64,000 bases of DNA from a bacterium. Lineage in GTDB: Bacteria; Planctomycetota; Planctomycetia; Isosphaerales; Isosphaeraceae. Shown here piece after piece: positions 50,099 to 60,892 of the stretch. The stretch spans positions 1 through 64,000 of the forward strand of contig WGMM01000030.1 of NCBI GenBank assembly GCA_016125085.1, written 5' to 3'. Numbering within the stretch: the stretch's first letter is position 1; every line of letters starts with the position of its first letter. The translations under genes were made by a program, and so were the position numbers. A model generated the notes under the pieces. That model was not told the origin of the DNA and made no database searches. It saw only the letters and a program-made list of their open reading frames with translations.

Positions 50099-51505
50099 TC
50101 AGCCGAAGATCTCTTCGATCGGCTGGCCGGTGGCAGCAGGCAAAGGACGGCCGAGAGTGTCGATCATTTCGGTCGCCGGGTCGATTCCCAGGCTTCGGAA
50201 GATCGTGGCCGCCAGGTCGTCCGGGCGCGTGGGGCCGGTGGTCGGAAACGCGCCTGTCTTGTCGGATGCCCCATAAATCATACCTCCATTGACCCCGCCG
50301 CCGGCAACAAGTGCCGTGTAGCACATCGGCCAGTGGCCCCGGCCCTGCGGGTCCTGGTCACCAATTTTCGGGGCCCGGCCCATCTCGCCGGTCCAGACGA
50401 GCAGTGTGTTTTCCAGAAGTCCCCGAGCGGCCATGTCTTCGATCATCGTCGGGATCGTCTGGTCCGTCATCGGCAGGAGGCGGTTTTTCAGGTCCGAAAA
50501 GTTTTGCTTGTGCGTGTCCCAGCCCCCCTGCCCGCCCGAGCCGCCATTGCCGATCGACCGGGAGAAGTAGACCGTGACGAACCGGACGCCGGATTCGACC
50601 AGCCGCCGGGCCAGCAGGCAGCTCTGGCCATAAGTGTTCCGGCCGTAGGCATCACGAAGTTTGTCCGGCTCCTGAGAAAGGTCGAACGCCTGCTTCAGCC
50701 GTGGCGATGTGAGCATGGCCACCGCGCGATCCTGAAAACGGTCGATCCCGCCCGCGGCGGCCGAGGTTTCCAGCAGTCGTGCTTGTTTGTCGATCAGTCG
50801 CACGAGGCCTCGGCGGTCGTTCAACCGATCCAGCGGCATGGTGTCAGGCAGACTCAGTTCCGGCAGACGGAAATCGGGTGAGTTCGGGTCCTGCCCGATG
50901 TAGAACGGGTCATAGGCTTTGCCGAGAAAGCTGGCGAACTGGCCCGGCGTCTGGCTGCCGTCGGCGATTTTGTGGGGATAGGAGACGAATGTCGGGAGAG
51001 CGGGGTCTTCGACCGGCCGGAAGCGCGCGACGACGCTGCCCATGGCCGGGTAAAGCTCCTGGCTGTCGCGCAGGCGCTGGTCGTCCAGCGGCGGCACGTG
51101 GCCGGAAAGGCTGTAATAACCGGCCGAGTTGTGATTTTTCATCCGGTGATGCATCGTGCGCACCTGCGAGAAATGGTGCAGCACTTTCGAAAACCGGGGC
51201 AGGTGTTCGCAGATGGTGACGCCGGGGAGCGAACTGGCGATCGGCCGGAAATCGCCCCGCATGTTCGAAGGGGCATCGGGCTTCATGTCGAAGGTGTCGA
51301 TGTGACTCGGCCCGCCCCACTGATGCAGGAAGATGACCGACTTGACCCGTGGCGACAGGCTGTCCTTTTTCTTGGCTTCCGCTTTCAGGAGCCCGGGCAA
51401 CGTCAAGCCGTAAAGCCCGCCGAAGCCGACTGTAAGCAGGTGACGGCGATGGATCGGCAGGTTCGAAGCGGTTCGCACGATTTCATCGATGTTTCCGTTC
51501 GCCAT
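50099..51505 (-). CDS. DUF1501 domain secreted protein
   Basis: Tat-like HRRHLLTVGFGGLYGL; SVIFLHQWGGPSHIDTFDMKPDAP; LVWTGEMGRAPKI...GRGHWPMCYTALVAGGGVNGGMIYGASDKTG. Confidence 0.95.
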   Translation of the reverse strand: MANGNIDEIVRTASNLPIHRRHLLTVGFGGLYGLTLPGLLKAEAKKKDSLSPRVKSVIFLHQWGGPSHIDTFDMKPDAPSNMRGDFRPIASSLPGVTICEHLPRFSKVLHHFSQVRTMHHRMKNHNSAGYYSLSGHVPPLDDQRLRDSQELYPAMGSVVARFRPVEDPALPTFVSYPHKIADGSQTPGQFASFLGKAYDPFYIGQDPNSPDFRLPELSLPDTMPLDRLNDRRGLVRLIDKQARLLETSAAAGGIDRFQDRAVAMLTSPRLKQAFDLSQEPDKLRDAYGRNTYGQSCLLARRLVESGVRFVTVYFSRSIGNGGSGGQGGWDTHKQNFSDLKNRLLPMTDQTIPTMIEDMAARGLLENTLLVWTGEMGRAPKIGDQDPQGRGHWPMCYTALVAGGGVNGGMIYGASDKTGAFPTTGPTRPDDLAATIFRSLGIDPATEMIDTLGRPLPAATGQPIEEIFG

Positions 51506-51578
51506 GGCCGTTTCCTTCCCCGAGTCAACCGAAATCTGCCGTCATCGAATCCTGTCTCGACTCATCCGCGGTGATCCG

Positions 51579-53834
51579 CTAGTGCCGGAACAGGAATTCC
51601 TTGGCGTTGAGAGTCGCCCAGACGAGGTCTTCCCAGGCTCTGCGAAGGTTCGCCGCATTTTTGAGATAGGCGGTCGTCGCCGAAGTTTCCTCGGATGTCG
51701 GCCGACGGCTGAGCGTCGAAAGAAAGAGATCTTCGACGGCGCCTGGCATGTCCGACTCGCACTGTCGCAGCCAGGTTTCGATTCGGTTCTCGCGCGATTC
51801 GAGAGCCCGGCGAACCGTCACGCCGTTGATGAGCTGAAAGGCCTGCGCCAGTGTCGTGTCGTCGCTCCGCTCGCATTCGCAAGAAAGGAGCCGCTCCGGC
51901 TTGCCGAAGACGCGCATGAACTCCTCGCCGCGGGTCACCGCCGCAGCTTCCTGGGCGGCTCTCTGGCCATTCGGGCCATCGTCGGAGGGCCGGGCGTAGC
52001 CCGTCGACTGATCGACGATATCGCGCAAGACCTCCGCCGGCAAAAGTTTCACGATCGCGCGGCCGAAGTCGCTTTCGGTCGCCGGCGAATTCGCCGCCGG
52101 GAGACTGTCGACGCGGTAAACGGTGCTCGTCACGATCTCACGTGCAAGTGGCTTGATCCGGTATCCGGCTTGAACGAACGATTTCTCAAGCGCATCCAGT
52201 AGCGCGGGATTCGAAGGCGGGTTCGTGTCGCGGAAGTCGTCCACAGGGTCGACCACACCCCGCCCCATGAGCTGAAACCAGACCCGATTGGCCAGATTCC
52301 GGGCGAATTGGCGATTGTCTCGGGTCAGCCAGTCGGCCAGGTGCTCAAGCGCGGCATCCGGCGATGTTGCGCTACCGGCCAGTTTTTCGCCGCCAGGCGG
52401 CTTGGCCGGCAGGCGAACTCCGGAACGGGGTTGCGTGATTTCCGGCTTGCCCTGGAAGAAAATGACGACGTCGCCATTGACTTCGTGCTTGTCGAACCGG
52501 TCGCGACGCACGTTGTTGATGTCCTTACGCCGGAGGTTTGCGAAATTCGCCGCCAGGCCGTAGTAATCGTCCTGTGTCCAGACGTCCGAAACGTGGTTAT
52601 GGCATTTGGCACACTGAAACCGATAGCCCAGAAAGACCTGGGCGAACGTTTCGGCGGCCGTTTCCGGGTCGCGGTTCGTTCGATGAAAGGCGGATGCCGG
52701 ATCGGCCCAGGTGCTGCCGGTGGTGGTGATCAACTCCCGGGCGAAACGGTCCATCGGCTCGTCGGCAGCGATCCGGTCCCGGAGCCAGCGGTAGAATTGC
52801 CGGTTGCCCTTGGGGCCCATGACTTTCGGTTCGTTGCGCAACAGGTCGGACCACTTCAGGGCCCAGAATTCGGCGAATTCGGGCCTTTCCAGAAGTTGAT
52901 CCACGCGTCGTTCGTAGCGGTCGGGGCGTACGTCGGCCAGGAATTCGCGGATCTCGCCAGCGGTAGGCAGAACGCCCAGTAGGTCGAGGTAGACACGCCG
53001 CAGCAGGGTTTCCGGCGCGGCCTCAGGTGAAGGATTGCGCCGGAGCTTTCGAAGCTTGTCGAACACGGTCCGGTCGAGGCTGGTGCGCGCTTTCGGATCC
53101 GACCAGGCGAAACCGGGGTTGTCTTCCAGAAATACGAGCCGTGAGGCCGCGTGGCCGCCCAGGTATCGTACGCCGACGACCCACTCACCGGGGCGATCGG
53201 CCGTAAATCGGCCTGAAGTGGTGATCGCGGCACCGGTCGGGTCGGCGATGTCGAATCCGGCGAGGTCCGTGACGTCGTTTTTCGAGCCGTCCGACCAGTG
53301 TGCCTGAACCCGCAGATCCACTTCCCGGGGCTTGCCGGGGTCTGTCCACAGCTCGCCGGGCGTCACCGTCAAGGCCGACAGCTGCGGCCCGGCTTCCATG
53401 TCGTCGGTCGCGCCCTGGGTAATCCAGCTTCTGAGCGTTCCGAAAGCGACATCGCCGGGCTTGAATTTTACGCCCCCTTCATGCGGAATCTCGCCGGACG
53501 GTTTCGCCAGCAGAAGGCTCGCTTCCGGGCGATTCCGGCTCAATCGCCGGCCTGAGGCTTCGTGGGTCAGCGTGAACCAGTCCGTGGCCGGATTTTCGCC
53601 TCGCAGGCTCAGCTTGAGGCCACCTTTGCCGGTGAGATTTCCATGGCAAGGGCCCGAATTGCAGCCGAGCTTGGTCAGCAGGGGCAGAACTTCCCGCCTG
53701 AAGCTGACTTGGCGGTTCGCATCGGATGCAACGGAAGAATTGGCGTAGGCGACGAGGACCGTCAGACCGCAAGCGAAGACGCTCAGGAGCGATCGGTTCC
53801 GACCAGGGTGAGAAAACGTGGTTCGGCAAGCCAT
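51579..53834 (-). CDS. DUF1549/DUF1553 domain secreted protein
   Basis: LTKLGCNSGPCHGNLTGKGGLKLSLRGENP; LRRVYLDLLGVLPTAGEIREFLAD; QCAKCHNHVSDVWTQDDYYGLAA; RNLANRVWFQLMGRGVVDPVDDFRDTNPPSNPALLDAL. Confidence 0.95.
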   Translation of the reverse strand: MACRTTFSHPGRNRSLLSVFACGLTVLVAYANSSVASDANRQVSFRREVLPLLTKLGCNSGPCHGNLTGKGGLKLSLRGENPATDWFTLTHEASGRRLSRNRPEASLLLAKPSGEIPHEGGVKFKPGDVAFGTLRSWITQGATDDMEAGPQLSALTVTPGELWTDPGKPREVDLRVQAHWSDGSKNDVTDLAGFDIADPTGAAITTSGRFTADRPGEWVVGVRYLGGHAASRLVFLEDNPGFAWSDPKARTSLDRTVFDKLRKLRRNPSPEAAPETLLRRVYLDLLGVLPTAGEIREFLADVRPDRYERRVDQLLERPEFAEFWALKWSDLLRNEPKVMGPKGNRQFYRWLRDRIAADEPMDRFARELITTTGSTWADPASAFHRTNRDPETAAETFAQVFLGYRFQCAKCHNHVSDVWTQDDYYGLAANFANLRRKDINNVRRDRFDKHEVNGDVVIFFQGKPEITQPRSGVRLPAKPPGGEKLAGSATSPDAALEHLADWLTRDNRQFARNLANRVWFQLMGRGVVDPVDDFRDTNPPSNPALLDALEKSFVQAGYRIKPLAREIVTSTVYRVDSLPAANSPATESDFGRAIVKLLPAEVLRDIVDQSTGYARPSDDGPNGQRAAQEAAAVTRGEEFMRVFGKPERLLSCECERSDDTTLAQAFQLINGVTVRRALESRENRIETWLRQCESDMPGAVEDLFLSTLSRRPTSEETSATTAYLKNAANLRRAWEDLVWATLNAKEFLFRH

Positions 53835-54120
53835 GAGCCAGGCCTGGGGATCGGGGAATTCGGAAGGAAGGTCCGGATCGAATCTTCGCGTGAGGACGGC
53901 ATGCTGACGAACGGATCGGGCACCCTGATTTTATGTCGATTCGCGGGCTTGGGCAACGGAAATCGTGTTCGTTTCCAGGGTGATCCTCGATTCATCGAAG
54001 TCGATTCTCCTGCCCGGGTGGATCCCTTTCGATTGTCAAACTGTGGTCCAGGGCTCATAATATCAACGGCGAAAGCATGTTCGTTCCAAACGTGTCATTC
54101 CCGGAAGCCCGCGACAAGTC

Positions 54121-56241
54121 ATGAGCCTGCCCATTCTCGGTGAGATGCCCTGTTCTTCCCGCCAGGCGGTGAGGAACGATCCGAACGTGGCGCCAACAAT
54201 GCTGCCCGTGCTCGAGGACGAGCCCGTCCGCAGGCCCCATCTTCCGATGACGCGTCAGGAAATGCTCGCCCGAGGCTGGAACGATGTCGACATCGTTTTC
54301 GTCACCGGCGATGCCTATATCGATCATCCTGCATTTGCGGCCGGTGTGCTCGGCCGGGTGCTGGAAGCTGGCGGTTTTCGGGTCGGGATCGTGGCCCAGC
54401 CGGATTGGCGATCGGCCGACCCGTGGCGCGAATTCGGCCGCCCGCGCCTGTTCTTCGCCATTTCGGCGGGGAATATGGACAGCATGATCAATCATTACAC
54501 GGCCAACAAGAAGGTCCGCAATGACGACGCCTACAGCCCGGGCGGTCGGATCGGGCTGCGGCCGGACAGGGCCACGCTGGTCTATTCCCAGCGTGCTCGT
54601 GAGGCTTTCCCCGGCGTGCCCGTGATCGCCGGCGGTGTCGAAGCCAGCCTTCGCCGTCTTGCGCATTACGATTACTGGTCGGACACGGTCCGAAAGTCCA
54701 TCCTGCTCGATTCCAAGGCTGATCTGGTCGTCTTCGGCATGGGTGAGCAGCCGATCCTTGAAATTGCGAAACGGCTTGCAGCGGGCGAATCGGTTCGCGA
54801 CCTGCGCGACATGCGTGCCGTGGCTTACTGCATGGGCGCGAAGGAAACGCCGCCGGAAGACGCCCTTCGCCTGCCGAGCTACGAAGAAGTCAAAACCGAC
54901 AAGGCGGCATTCGTCAAGGCGACGCGGACGATCCACCAGGAAACCAATCCGCTCAACGCCAAGCGGCTCGTGCAGTATCACGACCGCCAGGCTGTCGTGG
55001 TGAATCCGCCCGGGCTGCCGATCAGCCAGGACGACATGGACCGGATCTACGGCCTGCCCTACACCCGCAAGCCTCATCCAAGATACACCGAACGCATTCC
55101 GGCGTTCGAGATGATCAAGGACTCGGTCACGATCATGCGGGGCTGCTTCGGCGGCTGCACGTTCTGCTCGATCACGGCTCACCAGGGGCGGATCATTCAG
55201 TCGCGCAGCCAGGAATCGATCCTGGCCGAACTGAAGCGGATGACCGAGGATAAGGACTTCAAGGGCGTCGTTTCGGACATCGGCGGGCCGACGGCCAACA
55301 TGTACGAGATGCGCTGCACGCGCCCCGAGGTCGAGGCGAAGTGCAAGAGGCTCAGTTGCGTGCACCCGAAGGTGTGCAAGCTGCTGGGCACGGATCACGG
55401 CCCGCTCGTCGATCTGATGAAGAAAAGCCGCGACGTGCCGGGCATCCGCAAGGTGCTCGTCGCCTCAGGTGTGCGGATGGATCTGGCGCAGCGGTCGCCG
55501 GAATACATGAAAGAACTGGCCGCGCACCATGTGGGCGGCACGCTCAAGGTGGCTCCGGAACACACCGACCCGGAAGTTCTGCGGCGGATGAAAAAGCCGG
55601 AGATCGAAGATTATTCCGGCTTCGACAAGCTCTTCCGCGAATCGGCCGCCGCCGCGGGCAAGAAAATGACGACCGTGCCCTACTTCATCGCCAGCCACCC
55701 CGGCAGCGACATTCACGCCATGATCCATCTGGCGTTATTCCTGAAGCGAAACGGCTATCGGCCTGACCAGGTGCAGGACTTCATCCCCGCCCCGTTCGAC
55801 ATCGCCACTTGCATGTACTACACGGGCATCGACCCGATGACGGGCGAAGAGGTGCATGTGGACCGCCAGCTCAAGGACCGCAAGATGCAGCGGGCCCTGC
55901 TGCAGTTCTTCAAGCCGGAAAATTATTTTGCCGTGCGTGATGCACTGCTCAAAGCAGGTCGAGGAGACCTGATCGGCTCGGGCTGCGACTGCCTGATTCC
56001 GTCGAATCCGCCGCGTGAGGCCTTGATGGCCCGCATGAAAAAAGCCAATGCGGCCTTGACGGAAGGCCGCTACGTTCACACTATCGAAGGTTCTCCCGAG
56101 CGTCCGGCATCGCGGCCCGGCAAGGGCGATAAGCCAGCCCCGCGCTCGGCCGGTCAGCCCGGTCAGCCTGAGAGGTCTGGCGGCGGATATCGCCCGGGCC
56201 GGAAGTCGGCCCAGCGCCGCACGCGGCCAGGGTCGCGCTGA
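54121..56241 (+). CDS. YgiQ family radical SAM protein
   Basis: CxxxCxxC motif [25 protein letters not shown]-terminal B12-binding-like part; C-terminal [20 protein letters not shown]. Confidence 0.95.
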   Translation: MSLPILGEMPCSSRQAVRNDPNVAPTMLPVLEDEPVRRPHLPMTRQEMLARGWNDVDIVFVTGDAYIDHPAFAAGVLGRVLEAGGFRVGIVAQPDWRSADPWREFGRPRLFFAISAGNMDSMINHYTANKKVRNDDAYSPGGRIGLRPDRATLVYSQRAREAFPGVPVIAGGVEASLRRLAHYDYWSDTVRKSILLDSKADLVVFGMGEQPILEIAKRLAAGESVRDLRDMRAVAYCMGAKETPPEDALRLPSYEEVKTDKAAFVKATRTIHQETNPLNAKRLVQYHDRQAVVVNPPGLPISQDDMDRIYGLPYTRKPHPRYTERIPAFEMIKDSVTIMRGCFGGCTFCSITAHQGRIIQSRSQESILAELKRMTEDKDFKGVVSDIGGPTANMYEMRCTRPEVEAKCKRLSCVHPKVCKLLGTDHGPLVDLMKKSRDVPGIRKVLVASGVRMDLAQRSPEYMKELAAHHVGGTLKVAPEHTDPEVLRRMKKPEIEDYSGFDKLFRESAAAAGKKMTTVPYFIASHPGSDIHAMIHLALFLKRNGYRPDQVQDFIPAPFDIATCMYYTGIDPMTGEEVHVDRQLKDRKMQRALLQFFKPENYFAVRDALLKAGRGDLIGSGCDCLIPSNPPREALMARMKKANAALTEGRYVHTIEGSPERPASRPGKGDKPAPRSAGQPGQPERSGGGYRPGRKSAQRRTRPGSR

Positions 56242-56285
56242 ATCGAACACGTTCGAAGCAAAGTCACACGCGAATCGCAACGCAC

Positions 56286-57833
56286 ATGAAACCCAGAAAG
56301 CCGCGGCCCGCCGCGCAACGTCCGCCGAAACCAGCATTTCTGTCCGATCGCGGCCCGGCACGAATGAGGCAGCCGAGCGCATCGGATCTTTCGCGTGCCG
56401 GCGGCCACGTGGCGTCGACTCTCGCCCGGGAATACTGGGAGGCGCTCGAAAACCCGAAAGGCAAAACGCTTTCGGCGATTCTGCGCGAGCATCCCGAGGC
56501 CATGGGCCTGCTCAACGATTTTCAGAAGTTCAAGACTCGCCAATATCTCGCGGCCATGGCCCGCTGGTACGGCTGGCTTCGAGGTCACTCCCAGCGCCTG
56601 ACCGAATGGCCTCTGCTGCTGGCCTCGCTGCTGGAATCCGACCGGGTGGACGATACCCACCGAGCCTGGGCACGCCGCTGCAACATCGCGCCGGAACGGC
56701 TGATGGCTCTTGGTGATGCGCCTAACTGGGTCGTTCGGGGCGAAGGTTATCGCCGGCTCGTCGGTTCGAATCGTGCCAATGTCGACCCATGGTCGCTCCT
56801 TCCGGGCTGGCTGCGCGGCCATTTGCCCGCTCCGCCGCCCGACGAATCGCCCAAGGACTGGCACACGGCGATTCTCGAAGGTTTTCAATATCGCCCTTAT
56901 CGCTGGGTGCGGCTGCGCGATATTCAGAAGAACCGGACGATCGAAGACACGCTGGAAAAGCTTGAGGAACAGACCGGTCAGTCTGCCTGGCGGGCCCGGA
57001 AAATGCCTGCCGCCGTGCGATGGCCGGTGCACGTGAAGCTGCCCGAAGCACGCGAGCCCTGGCCCTGGATCGCCCAGGATTTCAGCGATCAGATCACGGC
57101 GCAGGTGTGCGACCCCGACCCTGGCGAACGCTGGTGCCTGATCGAGCCAAGGGATTTGAGCATCGCCATCGACCTGGCCGACCGCATGAAGGGCAAGGGT
57201 GTCGTCGTGGTCGTGTCGGCGAACGAACGGCTCCTTCGCGCGGCAGCCCAACTGGCCAAACGCTGTGGGTGCCACAACGTGACGACCCGTGGTATGGCTG
57301 GAGACAATCTGCCGGGCAAGCCGGGAATATATGACGGCGTACTCGTGGACATGCACGGCATGGGTATGGACCGCTGGCGCAGCCAGCCGGAAAGCCGGCT
57401 GAGGTGCGACGAGCGCCAGCTCAAGACGGTCGTGGCCGCGATCGACGCCCGCCTGCGATCGGCTGAGAAAGCCCTTAAGTCCGGCGGTCGTCTGGTTTAT
57501 GCGGTCGGTTCGCTCACGGCCGACGAGACGGATTCGGTCGCGGACCGGTTCGTGACCGAAAACCCGGGGATGACACCGCTGGAGTTCGAAGATCCCCGCA
57601 CCGGCAAACTCGGGCCGCCACGTTTGCACTTCTGGCCTGAGCGGGACTGGGGCGAAGCCGTCTTCATCGCCCGGTGGACGAAATCGACACCATTGTCGGC
57701 GGGCGAACGAAAAGGTAACGTGTCGGCAGAGCGGCCCGCAAAGCCCAAAGCCAGAAGCAAGAAACCTCAAGTGACAGAGGTGGCCGAGGAATCGACCGAA
57801 TCTGCCACACCGCCCACTGACGCCGAAGCATGA
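56286..57833 (+). CDS. RsmB/NSUN-like protein lacking catalytic residues (pseudo-methyltransferase)
   Basis: KGKGVVVVVSANERLLRAAAQLAKRCGCHNV / YDGVLVDMHGMGMDRWRSQPESRLRCDERQL / ALKSGGRLVYAVGSLTADET align by eye to RsmB motifs, with both Cys and motif I replaced. Confidence 0.7.
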   Translation: MKPRKPRPAAQRPPKPAFLSDRGPARMRQPSASDLSRAGGHVASTLAREYWEALENPKGKTLSAILREHPEAMGLLNDFQKFKTRQYLAAMARWYGWLRGHSQRLTEWPLLLASLLESDRVDDTHRAWARRCNIAPERLMALGDAPNWVVRGEGYRRLVGSNRANVDPWSLLPGWLRGHLPAPPPDESPKDWHTAILEGFQYRPYRWVRLRDIQKNRTIEDTLEKLEEQTGQSAWRARKMPAAVRWPVHVKLPEAREPWPWIAQDFSDQITAQVCDPDPGERWCLIEPRDLSIAIDLADRMKGKGVVVVVSANERLLRAAAQLAKRCGCHNVTTRGMAGDNLPGKPGIYDGVLVDMHGMGMDRWRSQPESRLRCDERQLKTVVAAIDARLRSAEKALKSGGRLVYAVGSLTADETDSVADRFVTENPGMTPLEFEDPRTGKLGPPRLHFWPERDWGEAVFIARWTKSTPLSAGERKGNVSAERPAKPKARSKKPQVTEVAEESTESATPPTDAEA

Positions 57834-58705
57834 TCACATACGACCCGCATCATTTCTGGTCGCACATTTTCGCGGGTCGTGAATCTCGCATCGAACGCAT
57901 CCTGTCGCGGGTTTTCCCGCTGACGCTCTGGGCGTTCTTCATCGAATTCTTCGCGCTGGATGAGCCGTTTGTCGGTACGACTTCTCTCGTTTCGATGATC
58001 GGCGCCGCGCTTGGCTTTCTGCTGGTGTTCCGGATCAACGCCTCCAACGAACGCTACTGGGAAGGCCGCAAGCTCTGGGGCGCGATGATCAACACCTGCC
58101 GCAACCTTGTGCGGTCAGTGCATATCCATCTCGTCGACGACCGCCGCAAGCAGGAAGAGATCACGGTCTGGGTCATCGTCTTCGCCTATGCCACGATCGA
58201 AGTCCTGCGCGGCCGCAAGGGTATCGGCCCCATGGCTCGCCGGCTGCCTTCCGAGGAAGTGGAATGGGTGCTTTCCACCGATCATGTGCCTTATGCCGTC
58301 GCCACGCGCATCACGGGGCTTTTGCGTCAGGCGAAAGACGAAGGACAGATCACCGATATCGTTTATCTGACCATGGATAATCTGGTCAAAGAACTAATCG
58401 ATATCCTCGGCGGCTGCGAACGCATTCACTTCACGCCTCTGCCATTCTCTTATATGGTACACCTGCGGCGGGCCCTGATCGTTTACTCGATCGCCCTGCC
58501 TTTCGGGATCACCAGCCCGCACTGGTACACCTCGGTGGCCGAGTGCCTGCTCGTCAATTTCATCTTCTTCGGCGTCGAGGAGATCGGCGTCGAAATCGAA
58601 GACCCCTTCGGCGAAGACCCCAACGACTTGCCGCTGGAACGTTTCTGCGAAACGATCGAGCGCAACCTCATGGCTCTTGGCGCGCAACCGCTGCCGAACT
58701 CTTGA
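57830..58705 (+). CDS. Bestrophin-like (UPF0187) family channel protein
   Basis: MITYDPHHFWSHIF...GAALGFLLVFRINASNERYWEGRKLWGAMINTCRNLVR; ATGA overlap with the preceding gene. Confidence 0.93.
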   Translation: MITYDPHHFWSHIFAGRESRIERILSRVFPLTLWAFFIEFFALDEPFVGTTSLVSMIGAALGFLLVFRINASNERYWEGRKLWGAMINTCRNLVRSVHIHLVDDRRKQEEITVWVIVFAYATIEVLRGRKGIGPMARRLPSEEVEWVLSTDHVPYAVATRITGLLRQAKDEGQITDIVYLTMDNLVKELIDILGGCERIHFTPLPFSYMVHLRRALIVYSIALPFGITSPHWYTSVAECLLVNFIFFGVEEIGVEIEDPFGEDPNDLPLERFCETIERNLMALGAQPLPNS

Positions 58706-58749
58706 AGATCATGCTATCCGTGTCCGGTATGTAAGCAGCGAAATTCGCC

Positions 58750-59424
58750 ATGAACGACTCCGATCGAAACGCCCTGGAATCGGACCTGCGCGACTTCGAG
58801 CCGGTCTTCTGGATCGGCCCCTGGGGTGATTCGCTCGAACGGCTTTATGAGCCGGACGGCACGCTTTACACGGTCTGCCTGGACGGGCCCGTCGATGTCG
58901 CGACCGATCGCCGTAGCGTCACCGTGAATCGTGGCGACCTCGTCATCCTGCCTCCGGCTGTCGCTGTCGAACTTTCGCGATCAGCACGCTGGTTCGGCAT
59001 CGTCTACACAGGCCCCTACCCTTATCATTTTCGAGAACGTTTCATTCAGGTATGGGGCTTCGAACATGTCGCCGGCAGATGGGGATCAGCGGCCGAAGTG
59101 ATCGCCCCTTCGGATTCGCCTGTCGAAGCCAGCGATCGCGACCTTCGACATCGAATTTACGCAACATTCGGCGCAAGGCCAGACCCTGGCGAATCCTCAG
59201 GGCCTGAATTCGTTCTCTCGGTTCGGCTCGAACCCGAATCGACCGACGGTTTTCGAATCGATTGGGCAGCTCCAGGCTCGACACCCGGAACCGCTGTCGC
59301 TCATGGCAGCGATCGCATCCTGCTCACGATTCCGACCGAGGCGGTTTACCTGACCCACCGGGAAGCTAGGCCCGCGCCAGCCGCCTCACGCACCATGAGC
59401 CCCGAATATCGGCCGGAGCATTGA
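58750..59424 (+). CDS. Cupin-like hypothetical protein
   Basis: DVATDRRSVTVNRGDLVILPPAVAVELSRSA resembles a cupin sensor half; no C-terminal helix-turn-helix seen. Confidence 0.5.
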   Translation: MNDSDRNALESDLRDFEPVFWIGPWGDSLERLYEPDGTLYTVCLDGPVDVATDRRSVTVNRGDLVILPPAVAVELSRSARWFGIVYTGPYPYHFRERFIQVWGFEHVAGRWGSAAEVIAPSDSPVEASDRDLRHRIYATFGARPDPGESSGPEFVLSVRLEPESTDGFRIDWAAPGSTPGTAVAHGSDRILLTIPTEAVYLTHREARPAPAASRTMSPEYRPEH

Positions 59425-59508
59425 TCCGAAAGCCCGGCAGATTATTTCGAACCCGTTTAGCCGCGGGGCTCATTTTCGCAATCGAAATACGGACAGATTC
59501 GCTTCCGA

Positions 59509-60804
59509 TCAACCGCTCACTGGCGGGGCAAGCAAGTCGACGTGAGGCGCGTGCGGATAATTGGCCGATTTGTAGGCGATCTCCAGCTCGGGGGTCATGA
59601 TCCAGCGGCTGCCTTCGGCTCTTGAGGTCAGGACACGGTCGAGGATACCGCTGGTCAGGAGCGTCCGTTCGACCGGATAGGTTGGCTTGCCCGTGTGGAA
59701 CATCCGTTCGATGGCTTTGAGCAGATAGGCGAAATGGGGGTGCCGTGGCGTCGTCCGTTCGTCGAACGCCGTGGCGATCGGCTGCTCCTTCCCCTTCAGC
59801 TTGATGCCGATCGATGTGCCCTGCACGCAGGAGAGCATGAAAATGGCCCCGCTCAGGCCATCGACATAATCGAACAGAAAAAGCCCGGCCTGTTTGTCCT
59901 GACGGATATCGGGCGAGCCGGTTTTGGGGACGGCTTCGAAGGCGGCATCGAGTGCCGTTCGCGAGACGGCCCCGGCATCGACCGCTCGCCAGATGTCGTC
60001 GCCTTTCAGGAATCGCACGGACTCTACGCCCGTTTCCGCCCCTTTACGCTTTTCGACGTGCGACTGAAAAAACTCCAGGGCGTGAATGCCATAGATGTCC
60101 AGGCCGCTGTAGCCGATACCGACGGCCGCCTCGATCTCGGAACCGACGGGCAGGTCGATTTCACGCGTGCGGTAGCCGACGGGCATCGATGAGCCGGCCA
60201 TGAAGGGCACGTTCAGGGCCTTCGCGCGCTGGTAAGTCCACAGGGCGTCTTCCCAGACCGGCCCGAGGTGCTTGTCGTTGAAGACCGGTACGACCTTGCC
60301 GTGTTTGACGAAAGTGTCCGTGATCGCTTCGAAGAACCGCTTGCGGGGGTAAAGCTGCTGCTCTTTGGCGTTGAAGGGATAATTCCCGTGCTCGGCGATG
60401 CACAGCACGCCGTCGACGGGAATGCCGTTCCCGCCCACAGTGACCGCCTTTTCGATCGTGTCGAACAGCGGCACTCCGTGCTTTTTGCACATTTCGCGGC
60501 CGATGTCGGTCTTGTCCGGCGTCTGTTCGATGTAGACGCCTTCGAGCGTCAGCGCTGGCCCTGGGCCACCGTCCTGCTTCCAGCCGTCCATGATCTTGCC
60601 CAGGATCACGTCGGCGTGCGAGCCGTAGAAATAGGTCGTCACCACGGCCGCCACTTTCTTCGGAGCCACCGGCGTGGCGGCTTCGGCGATGGCGGCTGTC
60701 GTGCTTCCCGAGGGGCTCAGGCTCGCGCCGGCGAACCCTCCCGCTGCATAAGCCGCTCCCAGCCTGAGCGTATCGCGACGTGTAAACTTGTAAGGATCAT
60801 GCAT
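59509..60804 (-). CDS. Tat-exported hypothetical protein
   Basis: Start at MHDPYKFTRRDTLRLGAAYAAGGFAGA (twin-arginine signal); globular protein with VVTTYFYGSHADVILGKIMDG and CIAEHGNYPFNAKEQQLYPRKRFFE. Confidence 0.75.
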   Translation of the reverse strand: MHDPYKFTRRDTLRLGAAYAAGGFAGASLSPSGSTTAAIAEAATPVAPKKVAAVVTTYFYGSHADVILGKIMDGWKQDGGPGPALTLEGVYIEQTPDKTDIGREMCKKHGVPLFDTIEKAVTVGGNGIPVDGVLCIAEHGNYPFNAKEQQLYPRKRFFEAITDTFVKHGKVVPVFNDKHLGPVWEDALWTYQRAKALNVPFMAGSSMPVGYRTREIDLPVGSEIEAAVGIGYSGLDIYGIHALEFFQSHVEKRKGAETGVESVRFLKGDDIWRAVDAGAVSRTALDAAFEAVPKTGSPDIRQDKQAGLFLFDYVDGLSGAIFMLSCVQGTSIGIKLKGKEQPIATAFDERTTPRHPHFAYLLKAIERMFHTGKPTYPVERTLLTSGILDRVLTSRAEGSRWIMTPELEIAYKSANYPHAPHVDLLAPPVSG

Positions 60805-60892
60805 GGTTTCGCTCCGGCGCGGTGGGGCAGGCTTGGCGGGATTGACCGACGCTTCTAGCGTGACCGATTCGTGCTTCGCCCGCAAGACTGTG

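Noticed and set aside
50099-53834. DUF1501 plus DUF1549/DUF1553 pair as a novel system
   Set aside because: A very common gene pair in planctomycete genomes; function unknown but not novel to this window.
56163-57770. 535 aa minus-strand ORF opposite the RsmB-like gene
   Set aside because: Antisense shadow ORF; the plus strand carries a recognisable fold with ATGA coupling to the bestrophin gene.
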